From the NCBI RefSeq assembly GCF_000143415.4, contig NW_003314395.1, forward strand, positions 251,862 through 315,861: 64,000 bases of DNA, given 5' to 3'. The stretch's first letter is position 1. Every line of letters starts with the position of its first letter. Shown here piece by piece: positions 21,720 to 32,414 of the stretch. Made by a program: the position numbers and the translations under genes. Below the pieces are notes generated by a model. The model had not been told where the DNA came from, did not search any database, and was given only the letters and a program-made list of their open reading frames with translations. Source of the stretch: Selaginella moellendorffii. Its lineage: Eukaryota; Streptophyta; Lycopodiopsida; Selaginellales; Selaginellaceae.

Positions 21720-23765
21720 AAACGTCAAAGAGATGTTGGCGATGGGTGTTATTCGGAAGTCGTGGAGTCCTTGGGCATGTGAACCTCATCTTGTGACGAA
21801 GCCTGATGGGAGTATTCATTTCTGCATCGACTATCATCCGTTAAACGAAGTGACGATCATGAATGTGTACCTTCTTCCTCACACTACTGATCTCTTGGAT
21901 TGTCTGAGGCGAAGTCGTTGGTTCACCAAGCTAGATCTTGCTTCTGGGTACTGGCAAGTACCGATGGTCAAAGAAGATATTCCTAAGACTACTTTTCGTA
22001 CACCATTTGGTTTGTACGAGTTCTTGGTGATGCCGTTTTGTTTGAACAATGCTCCAACAACTTTTCAGCGGATAATGGACAAGGTTCTTTGCGATATGCC
22101 AGAGGTGACTATTGACTTCATTGATGATGTTTTGATCCACTCGGAGGGGATGTGGGAGGAGCGCATTTGTGATGTTTGTAAAGTGTTAGATCGGCTACGC
22201 AACGTTGGTTTAAAGCTGAAGCGGTCGAAGTGGGTGTTTGGGTCCAAGGACACAACTTATCTTAGGTATTGTATTTCTCGTGAGGGTTTGCAAGTTGATC
22301 TTGAAAAACTTATGGCTGTTCTAAAGTTCCTTACTCCAAAGTGTGTGAATGATGTGCAACGCTTCTTGGGCAAGGTGTAGATCTCTGTCGTTATGTGGAT
22401 CATCTTTCTGATCGCATTGCACTGTTGCAAGCATTGCTGAAGTCATCAATGTCATCTTTCATCTGGTCTCTAGATTGTGAGCGGGTGTTCAGGGATCTCA
22501 AAGAGCTATTGACGACTCCTCCGGTTTTGGCATATCCTGACTATACTCAACCTTTTATTTTATGCGTGGATGCTTCTGACATTGGTCTTGGAGGTGTGTT
22601 AATGCAAGAGAGTTTGAGTGTGCTTGGTTAGTGCCATCCCATTGCATATATAAGCCGTACATATAACTAGCGGAGATGAACTGCTCCACGACAGAGAAAA
22701 AGTGTTTAGCAATAGTTTGGGCTTTCGAGAAACTTCATGCATATCTATATGGTTTCCGGACATTACTTGAAGGTGACCATGCTGCTATTACTTCATTATT
22801 GAAGTGAAAGAACCTAGTGGGTCGTATTGCTCGATGGGCTTTGAAGCTTCAAATATATGATTTTGATGTTGTTCATCACTTTGGGAGTTTTATGGTTGAT
22901 GTTGATGCCCTTTCTCAAGTTTCTCTTCCTTCTCCACTCTCTTCTCATGTTTCTAATGAGCTTGTTGTTTTAGCATCTGTGGATTTTTCTAGACGAGGAT
23001 TTTGTGCCAACGGCAGTTACTATACTTGACATTCAGTGTCCACAAGGCGCAGAGCAAGGTCTACCTTCTCTTGATGAGGTTCGCGAGGCTCAAAAGATTG
23101 AGCTATGTATTTGAAGGCTTCGAGATGGTTTTGAGAATTTTGCATCACTTGCTGATAACTTGCCTTTCTGGCATTTACATTCTCAATATCGCCTTAAAGA
23201 TGGCCTTCTTTATTTTGTGGGGACGAATTCTAATGATCATTTACGACTGATGGTGCCTTATGTCTTTATTCTACAGTTTCTCCATGCTTACCATGATTCT
23301 CCTATTCTAGGTGAGCATATGGGATATCGTCATATAACCGAGAAGCTGTGCAGGTCTTTCTATTAGCTAGAGATTTGCCGTGATATTATCCGGTATGTGC
23401 GTAGCTCCGTTTGGTGCTAAGCTCATAATACTCCCCCTCGTGCTGCGGAAAGACGGTTGGAGTTGATTGCAGTTTCCCGTCTGTTTGAGTTGGTGGCATT
23501 TGATCTTATGGGACCTTTTCCACAGTCGACTACTGATAATGAGTATATTATTATTGCTTCTGACTACTTGACTCGTTGGGTGGAAGTTGGTGCTCTTGCT
23601 AATGCCTTTGCAATTGCTGTTGGATACTTCCTCCTCAATTGAGTGGTGTTCCAACATTTATGTCCAGAGCGGATTCTTTTGAATAATGGTCTTGCATTTA
23701 TGGCTGAGGCATTTCTTGTTTTGACGTCTTGGTTAGGGATACGCCACATTTTTACGAGTGCTTAC
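21720..23765 (+). pseudogene. Gyp-1 reverse transcriptase, RNase H, integrase remnant (block 1)
   Basis: Reverse transcriptase: LVTKPDGSIHFCIDYHPLN, FTKLDLASGYWQV, PFGLYEFLVMPFCL, and the catalytic box FIDDVLIHSE (~22,117-22,146). RNase H follows after a stop at 22,378 (CVDASDIGLGGVLMQ, ~22,565). The integrase zinc-binding and core regions are at 23,160-23,760 (FELVAFDLMGPF, DYLTRWVEV). At least six stops or frame changes. These are the copying and insertion enzymes of the element; inactive here. Confidence 0.85.
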
Positions 23766-23770
23766 GCTAC

Positions 23771-25087
23771 TAACCAACTTGACCTTTTTATCCGTGGGTT
23801 TGTCTCTTTTTGCTTAACTCCCCCCATGTACTCACTCGCTGATTGCTGGATTTGCCTTTCCGAAACCTTGAGGACTCATTCTTAGAGAAACTCTTTTTGA
23901 ATTTCCCTTTGCTATATGTTCCCTTTGGTTTAGCCCTTTTGCTAAACGTGGACCTTGACCCCGTCGTGTTCCCCTTTCACAGGTTATTGTTGAAATGCAC
24001 CTTGATGGTGTAAGCTCCTGAGTTTGGACTTCCCGGGAGGTCACCCAGCCCAGTACTATTCAAACCTAGGGACGCTTAACCCCAAGTATCCCAAGACCCT
24101 TAACCGATTGGAAAAGGGGGTGCACTCTTGTTCATGGGCCCTTTCCCTCTATATTTGAACCCCTATGGATCGTCTCTCGAGTCGTTCCCTTTGGTTGCTT
24201 ACAGATGGCCACATCTAATGCTTCCTTGTAGTTGGTCGGGTTCCAACGTATCACCTCACCGCAAGCCCAGGTTTGCAAGCCTGATATGAAGGCATGGAAC
24301 ATAACAAATATCCTCTTTGCCATAAACCCATTCACATACTCATGAATGGTTCCGGCCTGCTTCAGCCTACTCAGCTCATCTCTTAGATACAGAGTAGCAT
24401 TCAGAGGAATGTAAGTCGCGCGGATCCTCGCCTTCATCATTTCCCAAGTGGCCACCAGTCTTTCGTTGACATCTGTTGTTTTCCACCAAGACTTGGCATT
24501 ATCTGCCAAGTATGGTTTTGCATATGGGACCTTCTTCGAGCTTGGTAACCGCAACGCTCGGAAGTAGTCCTCCATATCGTAAAACCAATCCTCTACCACC
24601 TTATAGTCATTCACTCCTTTGAAGACTGGTGGGGGCTTTGGTTTATACTTGGGAATTGCTTGAGGGACTGATTCCACTTCGGTCTATTCGACCTTGTTTG
24701 GTTTTGCCTCAAATCCTACCGAAGGGTCCGCACCTTTTGCGCTGCCAATATTTGCAGTCTTTCGCTTTTTCTTCCGCTTCTCGTCACACTTTAGCTTGCG
24801 TATGAGAGTCTCCAACAAGGCATTGGTCTGTGCCAATTGTCCTTCTAGAACGTCCAATCGAGCCTTGAACAACCAAACCTCGCCACCGGACTCCTGTTTG
24901 GAAGTTTCCTCACTAGAGTCCTCCTCAGGCAAGGATTCCTCATCCATAGCCTTTTGTTCCACCGGAGGCTCCAGCTCTGGCGAAGGTTTTGTCTTTGCCT
25001 TGGTTCGTTTATGCCCTGCCTTTGCCATCTCCCAACAATCTGCCTCTATCCTTTGCTAGAACTGAGGAAAACACTCCGATACCAAAT
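23771..25087 (-). pseudogene. Chr-1 gag fragment, downstream of the shared LTR
   Basis: Minus-strand gag. The N-terminal part, 25,028-24,684, is Lys/Glu-rich with a coiled-coil-like stretch (RLDVLEGQLAQTNALLETLI). A stop-separated capsid part, 24,677-24,132, contains PPPVFKGVNDYKVVEDWFYD, MEDYFRAL, ADNAKSWWKTT and LYLRDELSRLKQ (Retrotrans_gag type). The primer-binding site (TTTGGTATCGGAGTG on the minus strand, matching initiator-Met tRNA 3' end TGGTATC) lies at ~25,073-25,087 directly next to the LTR. It is cut at its 3' side by Gyp-1 at 23,770 and interrupted by a Cassandra solo LTR. Confidence 0.83.
24009..24203 (-). mobile_element. Cassandra-type solo LTR with 5S rRNA-like segment (no. 1)
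   Basis: 195 bp with TGTAAGC...GCTTACA ends and a perfect 5-bp target duplication GATGG (24,004-24,008 and 24,204-24,208). On the minus strand, ~24,083-24,026 matches the 3' half of plant 5S rRNA including box A (GGTTAAGCGT), the intermediate element and box C (GGGTGACCTCCCGGGAAGTC). The matching sites at 38,457 and 48,480 are empty and contain GATGG once. Confidence 0.88.
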
Positions 25088-26201
25088 TATAAGTCACAAT
25101 TTTTTCCTTTCCAATTTGCCAACTTACCTCGTCTTTCTGACCAACACTACCTTGGTTTTTGCTAAGTTCCCTCGCCAAAGTTCCCGCCTACTATACCTAA
25201 TCCTACTTGGTTTCAGCTACTCACTGCACGAGCAACGGAGTGTTAGCCATCCATCCACAGATTCCCAAATCTCTCCCAATCCCCCTCCCTGGGTTAGATT
25301 GGACTTAAGGTTCAGCTACACTCCCCGCAGGCACAAGTAGCCAAGCACACCAAGCCTCCAGGTTCCTAACATCCCTTGGTACAACAAGACTTGATCATGG
25401 GACCCTTTAAATCCCAAGCCTTGGGTGCAACACTTGCATCGGGACACTGGGGCGAAACACCGTGGCCTAACGACCTGGTATGGGTACCTCTACCCCGCCA
25501 CTTTTATCCCGAAGGGAAGGCCCAAGCCCCTAGGAAGGGCGAGGACTAATGAGCCACAAGGTATTCAAGTGGGGCACCACTCCACATGAGCCGGGAGCAC
25601 TGCAGTCGGTTTCCCTTTCGGGAGTGGGAGCTGCTCTTGAGCACTTCCTTGGGTGGCCCCTCCGGCACCACCTGAGTTCATACTCACTCCCACCTAAGGC
25701 CCTTTGGCCCCAGTTTCAACCTCAAGTCAATTTGGAAGCACCATTGGAGAGTTCCTGGTTCCTGGACTTCACTATCCCCACTATACTTTTAGAACCCTCT
25801 GCAGCCCCCCCCCGGGAGAGGCACGCTTTGGGCTTTGACCCCTTGACCTGTATTAGTACTTGGACTCGGTCTCGGACTTGATCTCAAACCCGACTTCGAA
25901 CTCAGTCTCAGACTCAATCTCGGACTCGATCTCGAACTCGACCTCAGACCCAATCTCGGACTTGACTTTGAACTCTATCTCGAACCAGATCTCGGATCTC
26001 GGACTTTGTCTTGAACTCGGTCTCGAACTCGGTCTCCGAGTCGGTCTCGAACTCGATCCTGGACTCTATCTCGAACTCGGTTTAAGAGTCAGTCTTGGAC
26101 TTGATCTCAGACTTGGTCCCATCCAATGAACTCTTTGTCATTTTGGTCATGCTTTCGGGGATCCTTTAGTCTACGACACCTCGGGGAGTTGGTTCCTTAC
26201 A
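25088..26201 (-). repeat. Chr-1 LTR shared between two partial elements
   Basis: Minus-strand LTR of ~1.1 kb with ends TGTAAGG (right) and CTTATA (left; TACA in the other copies). The right side is preceded by GGGTGGTGGAG, a plausible polypurine tract, and by the 3' end of Chr-1 pol split off by LARD-1. The left side is followed by a primer site and gag. So it serves both as the 3' LTR of the element to its right and the 5' LTR of the gag piece to its left. Internal minisatellite at 25,855-26,125. Confidence 0.8.
25855..26125. repeat. 12-bp minisatellite in the Chr-1 LTR
   Basis: About 22 degenerate copies of a ~12-bp unit (consensus ACTCGATCTCGG, variants with GTCTCG, GACTTG and so on). The counterpart at 50,240-50,490 has a similar length, while the LTR at 39,350-40,278 retains only about seven units (~40,110-40,200). 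Confidence 0.9.
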
Positions 26202-26356
26202 ACTCCACCACCCATAGAAGAAGTTTGATGCCCACATCGAACATCTCTTTTTATCCTATGACTTATTGACCATGGTTCCTTACAACTCCACCACCCATAG
26301 AAGAAGTTTGATGCCCACATCGAACATCTCTTTTTATCCTATGACTTATTGACCAT
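26191..26356. repeat. 83-bp tandem duplication at the Chr-1 LTR edge
   Basis: Units 26,191-26,273 and 26,274-26,356, near identical, each starting GGTTCCTTACAACTCC and ending ATTGACCAT. The second block has a single unit (50,577-50,660). Confidence 0.93.
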
Positions 26357-26395
26357 GTCTCCGGGGGCATCCCCCTACTTAGCGGTGTGCCTAAG

Positions 26396-27856
26396 TGTCG
26401 CGAATGTGACTTTGGGTATCGAAAGTTACCTGTCGGCTAGTCCTTTCAGATATTCTTTCCTTACTGCCATGATGGCAGGAGGTCGGTATTGCTGGACCCG
26501 TTATCAGTTTCCCACTTGAGCTAGTTGAGAAACTGGTCGGTATTGCTGGACCCGTTATCAGTTTCCCACTTGAGCTAGTTGAGAAACTGGTCAATGACCG
26601 TGTACTTATATCGGATAAACATAAGGTAGGAACCCTATGTGTTTCTTGCTGAGCATACTCAACCGTGTACTTATATCGGATAAACATAAGGTAGGAACCC
26701 TATGTGTTTTTTGCTGAGCATACTCAGCCTAGTTTGAGAAACTCCTATCTGTAAACTCCTGAATTTGGACTTCTCGGGAGGTCACCCAACCCAGTACTAT
26801 TCAAACCCAAGGACGCTTAACCCCAAATATCCCAAGACCCTTAACCAATTGGAAAAGGGGGTGCACTCTTGTTCATAGGCCCTTTCCCCCTATATTTGAA
26901 CCCCATGGATCGTCTCTCGAGTCATTCCCTTTGGTTGCTTACACTGTCATTAGCTTACACTTGCTAGTATCAAAAACCCCCGCGATATTGAGATTGGTCC
27001 CTCAATATCGCTAAATGATAGCTTACTATGTCGACCAAACACCCTCGCTATCATGCCCTTAGTGTTGGTCTCATTTCGGTCCCAAATGCTATTTATGGAA
27101 AGTGTTCAGATTTGCTCATTTGGCATATCTATAGAATGTAGAGATTGTTCTAAACACAATGGTGTTCGTCCCGTGTCCAAATTCGCAATCTAGGCACATT
27201 CCATATTTAGTAAGTTTCAAGCTTGTTCCAGAGACTAACTCCTGATACTAAGGGAGGCTTGGGGTGAAAGCCCAAAGCATGTGTTCCTCAAGGGGGGAGC
27301 CTATGAGGGGTTCCAAATGTATAGGAGGGATAGTGGGTAGGTCGGGCATGGCCGACCAACCTAATGCATAGTCTAGCTCCTGCTTGCGTGTCTGTCCTTG
27401 TTCTGCGTCCGACTTAAGTCTAAGTCCAAATTCCATTCCATGCTAGCTAGTGGAGTACCCATGTCCTCATGTTAGGCCACCGGTATGCCGAAATAACGCC
27501 AGATTCCGTTTGGCTCCGTTTTGCGTGTTAGTCCTGGCATTGGGATGCTGGTTACTCTAAGACTGTTCCAAGTCGCTCCGGGCTTTTGTCCCTTCGCTCC
27601 TTGGGCTTTATGCTTGGGAGTTGCTCCGTGGTTCGGTTCCATCACTCCTTGGTTACATGCTTGGGAGTTTGGCACCATTCCTTCGTTTAGTGGCCCAAGG
27701 CCTTGAACCTCAGGTTCCACACCACCGTCCTTTGGATATGTGGCATATGACATGTGGCATGTGTCACGTGGCATAAAGAGGGTTTAGGTTCCGCTTCGTA
27801 GTGTTATCCTATGGTAAATCACCATAAGATAAAGGGTCAAAACCACGTGCGCTACA
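26396..27856 (+). repeat. LARD-1 5' LTR
   Basis: 1,461 bp. It is longer than the 3' LTR because it carries a Cassandra solo LTR (26,750-26,943) and two tandem duplications: 54 bp (26,481-26,534 / 26,535-26,588) and 65 bp (26,598-26,662 / 26,663-26,727). Neither is in the 3' LTR or in the second block. Confidence 0.9.
26750..26943 (-). mobile_element. Cassandra-type solo LTR (no. 2)
   Basis: 194 bp, TGTAAAC...GCTTACA, flanked by CTATC and CTGTC, a 5-bp duplication with one mismatch. The same position in the second block (~50,930) and in the 3' LTR (~32,648) is empty. The 5S-like part is on the minus strand as in nos. 1 and 3. Confidence 0.87.
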
Positions 27857-27872
27857 TTTGATATCAGAGGAT
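27857..27872 (+). other. LARD-1 primer-binding site
   Basis: TTTGATATCAGAGGAT immediately 3' of the LTR resembles the TGGTATCAGAGC site complementary to plant initiator-Met tRNA. The second copy (51,843) reads TTTGGTTTCAGAGGAT. Confidence 0.75.
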
Positions 27873-30800
27873 GAGTCTCAGCGAGTACTATTCAATGAGA
27901 TTGGGCAACTAGTCTCGTTGCATACGCAGAGATGAAAACGATGATCCGAGTGGGTACACATTTGGGTGCAAAGGCTTCGCAATTGTTCCTTGGGTATAGA
28001 TTTTATTACCTATTTGTACCGCATTATGTGAGCTTGCTCTTGGGCTCATAAGAAGGATTGAGTTGTATCGTTTGCACGAGTTTGAGCTTGGGCTCGTGAG
28101 TGAAGCACATTAGCAACTTGAGGATACACTTTTAGTTGGCAGGATTAATGTTAGCCTATCGGTGGTTCCATGAGTTGTTCCAATGGTTCCATGAGTTGTT
28201 TTGTGTACCATGGGTGAAAGTAAACCTTCCTTAAGTTTGCTATGAATGGTAAATATGTTGGTCCATAGCTGTTTAGCATGGCACTAGTGGATCCTTCTTA
28301 GGCATGATTACAAGTGGATCAATCAAGACTGTAGGGGTTAGTCTATTGATTCAAATAATCATTGTTGTGCTCTCTCATAAACTTTTCTTGGATTGGACTG
28401 AAGGCAGTGTGAAGTAAGCTTGAGGTTTAGTCAAAGATGAGACTGAAAAGAGAGTTGTCGGGGACGAAGGATCAAACATGTAAATCATTTTCTCTTCTTG
28501 AAGAGATGATTTGCAACAAGGTGTGACTCATTGCTCGTGTTCACATTATGCAATCAAGAGTCCCTACCTTGATGCATGTTGGAGATGATGGTCTTACAAG
28601 TGGTGAGTTATGGGATGGATAACGGTGGAGCGCTATACCATTTTGTCTAGGCTTGATATTGGAAGACTTGGGTTGCAATGCTTAATTCTTTTTTGGGGAA
28701 CTTTGTTATTGCTCCTTGAGTAGTTTGGTGTTGGATTAGTTTTGAATTTGGTCAAAAAGAGAGTGGCATGAGCTTGTCCGTGTTGTGAACAAAAGTTGGT
28801 GGTGTTAGGTGTTGTAAGTCTCTATCAGTAGAGTGTGGCATTTATGTTGTATTTTGTCGAATTAAGTTGGCACTTGATGCTCACATAAACCTTTGAAGTA
28901 ATGACATTGGCATTGCTCATTGTGTTACTCAATTGATGATCAAATCATTGTGATACTTATGTCATATCCATGTGATAATGAGCAATGTGTTTACGAAGTT
29001 GCTTGGTCAAACGATGATCAACCCCAAAGTGGTTGATAGTGAAACTAAGTCTACTTACATGTAGTAGCATTGTAATAGCTTTGACTGGATTCTCAATGGT
29101 GGTCCATTATGTTAAGCTTAAGTTGGTTTCTTGGTTCCTTAAGTTTGCCCATTAAGGTGATGGAAAAAGATTGTAGCATTCATTTGCTATAGCTTGTCGG
29201 TAGATCCGTTAACACTTGGAGTAAATTGTTGGATGGAGAAGATGTGTAGTTGAGACATTGACATCACTAGCATTTGTGTTAGTGGAAGTGGCATTGTTAA
29301 TTCGAGTGATGAGGAATTTTCCTTAAAGCTTGATTTTCCATGTCATTTTTCTTGTTAGTGTTTGGCTTTACATTGGATTTTGAAGATGGTTGAAGAAGAG
29401 TGTTAGTGCAATGAGAATATCCGAAGATATGGTCTTCGTGATTAAGCCTTGGATGTTCACTTTGCATTTTGCAAATGTCGATGTTGGATGTCGGAAGTAT
29501 GGGCAAAAATAAATGTTTGAAGCTTAAGCATACTATGGGTCATAAGAATTTGTGTTGAGGTGAACCTATGTGAAGTTGTTAGGAGGAAGTTGGTTGAGTC
29601 TTGAAAATTTATATTCCTGGACTGAGAGTCATTCTTTCTCTAGGATGGAAAATTTTCCACAAATTTTCTTAGACTTTTCTAATGGCTGATCTGTTGGTCA
29701 TTTTGCTCGAAAACCATTTCGTTTTCATAAGCCACTACAAACTAGTGAAAGGGTTGGAGTTGACTTCGATTGGCTTAGATTTTAGTAGGTAATTTGTATG
29801 ATGCGGCCCGAAAGGGATGTTGACTTTTGGGGCTAAAGCAATTGAGTTGGATAGAGTCTGGAGTTGGTGTAGAAAAGTGACTGTTGTGTTTTTCTAGAAA
29901 GGTGACCCTTGTGCCTTTCTTTTATAGTGTTATGCTTGGTGGCAGGTTGCACCTTGCATTTCACTAGACTCTATGAGAGTAGTGAGCTCTCACTGATCTT
30001 GACTTGGTCTTGATGGCTTTGCACCTTAGCTGAGGATGGTGATGTCCAACTTAGTTGTTTGCAATTAAGATGTTGGTACCCATACTATAGCTTTGTTTAT
30101 GAGGAGGTTGTATACCGATATGAGTCCATCTTATAGTTTTCACTTTAGTTTCAACTAAGTGTTAATCATGTATAGTTAGATTTCATTGAGTCTTGGATGT
30201 GGTGATTCACTCTTTGAGGAAATGTTATCTGTAACTGAGTTTTGCTGAAGGATTAGTCTCGGGTTAGCTTGGTTGCAAGAGAGTTTTGAGTGGTGATTCA
30301 CTCTTGCTTTCTTCTAAATTTGTTATAGTGTTGATGGCATTGAAGTGATGCCTTGTCATTGATATTATTGATGTTAAGATTCAAGTGAGATGAGATGTCT
30401 ATCCTTAGGATTGATATTGAGTTTTATTACCCTCAATAGACATAGCGTTGATGATTTGGTTATAGCTTTGTGTTATTAGCATTCGTGCATTTATTAGTTA
30501 GCAACTATGTTGATGTTCAAATGAACTGAGTGGCAAATTGAGTTAGTTGTGTTCTAGACAAGATTGTTTAGTAGAGGTTGAGCTTTGGATTTTCCTTGAA
30601 AAAGTGATTTAGTCGTGGATTATGCTAACTCTACAAATGGAAGAGTTAGTGATCGATATTGGAAAGTTTGAATCTTTATTGGGTTTGAGTTGGAATATAT
30701 CAATCATTGATGATTCTTCTGTGCTTGTTATGAAGTGAGTTATGTTTTGCTATAAATGGATTTATAGAGGATCATTTGGTGATCACTTGTCGAGCATAGC

Positions 30801-32414
30801 TTTGTTGTGCTTGGCTTTTAGATTGATGCAGATATGCTCTTCATTAGTTTTGCATTATGAAGTTTAGCTTATGGATGTGTTGAGGAGGATATTGTGGGTT
30901 GTATCATGATTTCTTCTTTAGCATTGACGTTAGTTCATGCGAGACTCGTGATCATTATTTGGCAAGACTTGGCTATAAGCTTCTTCGAGCTTTTGGTTCC
31001 TTGAGCTTTCATGCTTGTGGATCATTGGTTAGAAGTTGTTGGGGAAGGCATTTTAATTCATTAGCTTCATTATTGAAGTTAGCATTTGCATCTGGCAATC
31101 ATTGGTAATGATTGACTGTCATCTAAGATAGTTGATTATCCTTGTCAAAGGTGTTGCTTAGTTATTGTTGATATAGAATGATTTGCCATTCTACAGGATG
31201 GTGGATTTCTTCTTTGACAATGATTATGCATCTCTTTATTGATGGGATGATTGATGATCTTTCATGATGGTTAGTTGTTTTCTTTGATAGTTTATGGTTT
31301 TTCGCAATACCACATGTTATTTGTGGTTTGCTCTAGATTGTCTCTTAGGTTTGAGACATCAGTAGGATGTTGCTGACACTTGCTTAGGCAACTTGAGTTC
31401 CATGTTGTTGTTGGCTAGGATCTATTCGGATTGGCTCATGTGATAGTTGGCATGAACAAGTATTTGTTAGCCATGCAACATTCATTCTACTCTGTTGATT
31501 ATTGCTTAAGTTCGCTTTGATAGATTCAGATGTTATTTCCTTTGGATAATACATTCGTGAGCATTTTTTCTTGCTAGTTAATAATACTTTGTGTTCTTTG
31601 AGTTTTCTTCTGCAGGTTGTTTGGCATACTATCTACAATATTTAGTAATTAAGTTTTATCATTGATTTCCTTGATGATACATTGGCTATTAAATTTTGTT
31701 GGATGGTGATTTCTATATTTACCAATTATGATGATCTTGGTGGTTCCTATACTATAATACTAATTTATCGGATGATAACTTACTTGGAATACTCTTGTGT
31801 TCTAATATAAGATTTATTCACTGATAATTAAGATTCTAAGATATCATTGTTTATGACTTTGATATTATCCATCTATTAATCTTTGAATTTTGGGCCAGTA
31901 TAGGCAGACTGGCTTCAGCACTTCGTGTGCATGTTGAAATCTTTAGTCATGGGGTAGCTATTGTCGACTGGTCACATAACCCGCCTCTCTGTTGATGTTC
32001 CTTCTTCCATTAAAAGGGCGTGACCGTGTAAACAATTCTAACTGCCTGTTTACAGTAGTCTATCTAAACCTTACTGACGGGTTTGGTTTCTTTGCTCATG
32101 ACAGTTGGGGCCTTTGGCTTCTCTCTCTATATCCCTGCGGACAGGGGCGTATCACACTTTTATAAGCTGGGTGACAACCAAAGCAGCAAGGGTGGCTAAC
32201 TCAGTTGGTCATTTCTTTGTTGGCGACGGCCGGAAGGTGTCTGAGTTGGTAGCACATCCACGTTAGACAAAGAGGTTACCCCTAACTCATTTAAGTTGGT
32301 GCATTTCTCACATAGTGTGATCACTGTGAACTTTTTCTGGAGTTGTTTCCTTGGCAGTGGTCTAGACTCGAGTATGCATCGACGAAGACGTCGATCTTCC
32401 CTAGGGGGGGAGAG

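Larger units (their letters stand above)
19590..23770 (+). mobile_element. Gyp-1 Ty3/gypsy element, block 1 copy, 3'-truncated
   Basis: LTR, leader, gag, protease, reverse transcriptase, RNase H and most of integrase in order, all on the plus strand. It begins 90 bp after the stop of the seven-helix gene. At about 23,770 the integrase core (TSWLGIRHIFTSAY) breaks off and the sequence becomes minus-strand Chr-1 gag. Stops occur in every domain. There is no chromodomain and no 3' LTR. The intact 3' end of the family is seen at 4.5-6.7 kb. Confidence 0.88.

Noticed and set aside
24009-24203. 5S rRNA gene or 5S-derived SINE
   Set aside because: Only about the 3' half of 5S matches, so it is not an rRNA gene. 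Exact TG...CA-type ends, no tail and constant 5-bp duplications fit a solo LTR better than a SINE.
25855-26125. Regularly repeated units that could suggest a CRISPR-like array or a Ser/Asp repeat protein
   Set aside because: The units are contiguous and degenerate with no spacers, lie in an LTR, and have no start or gene context. It is a minisatellite.
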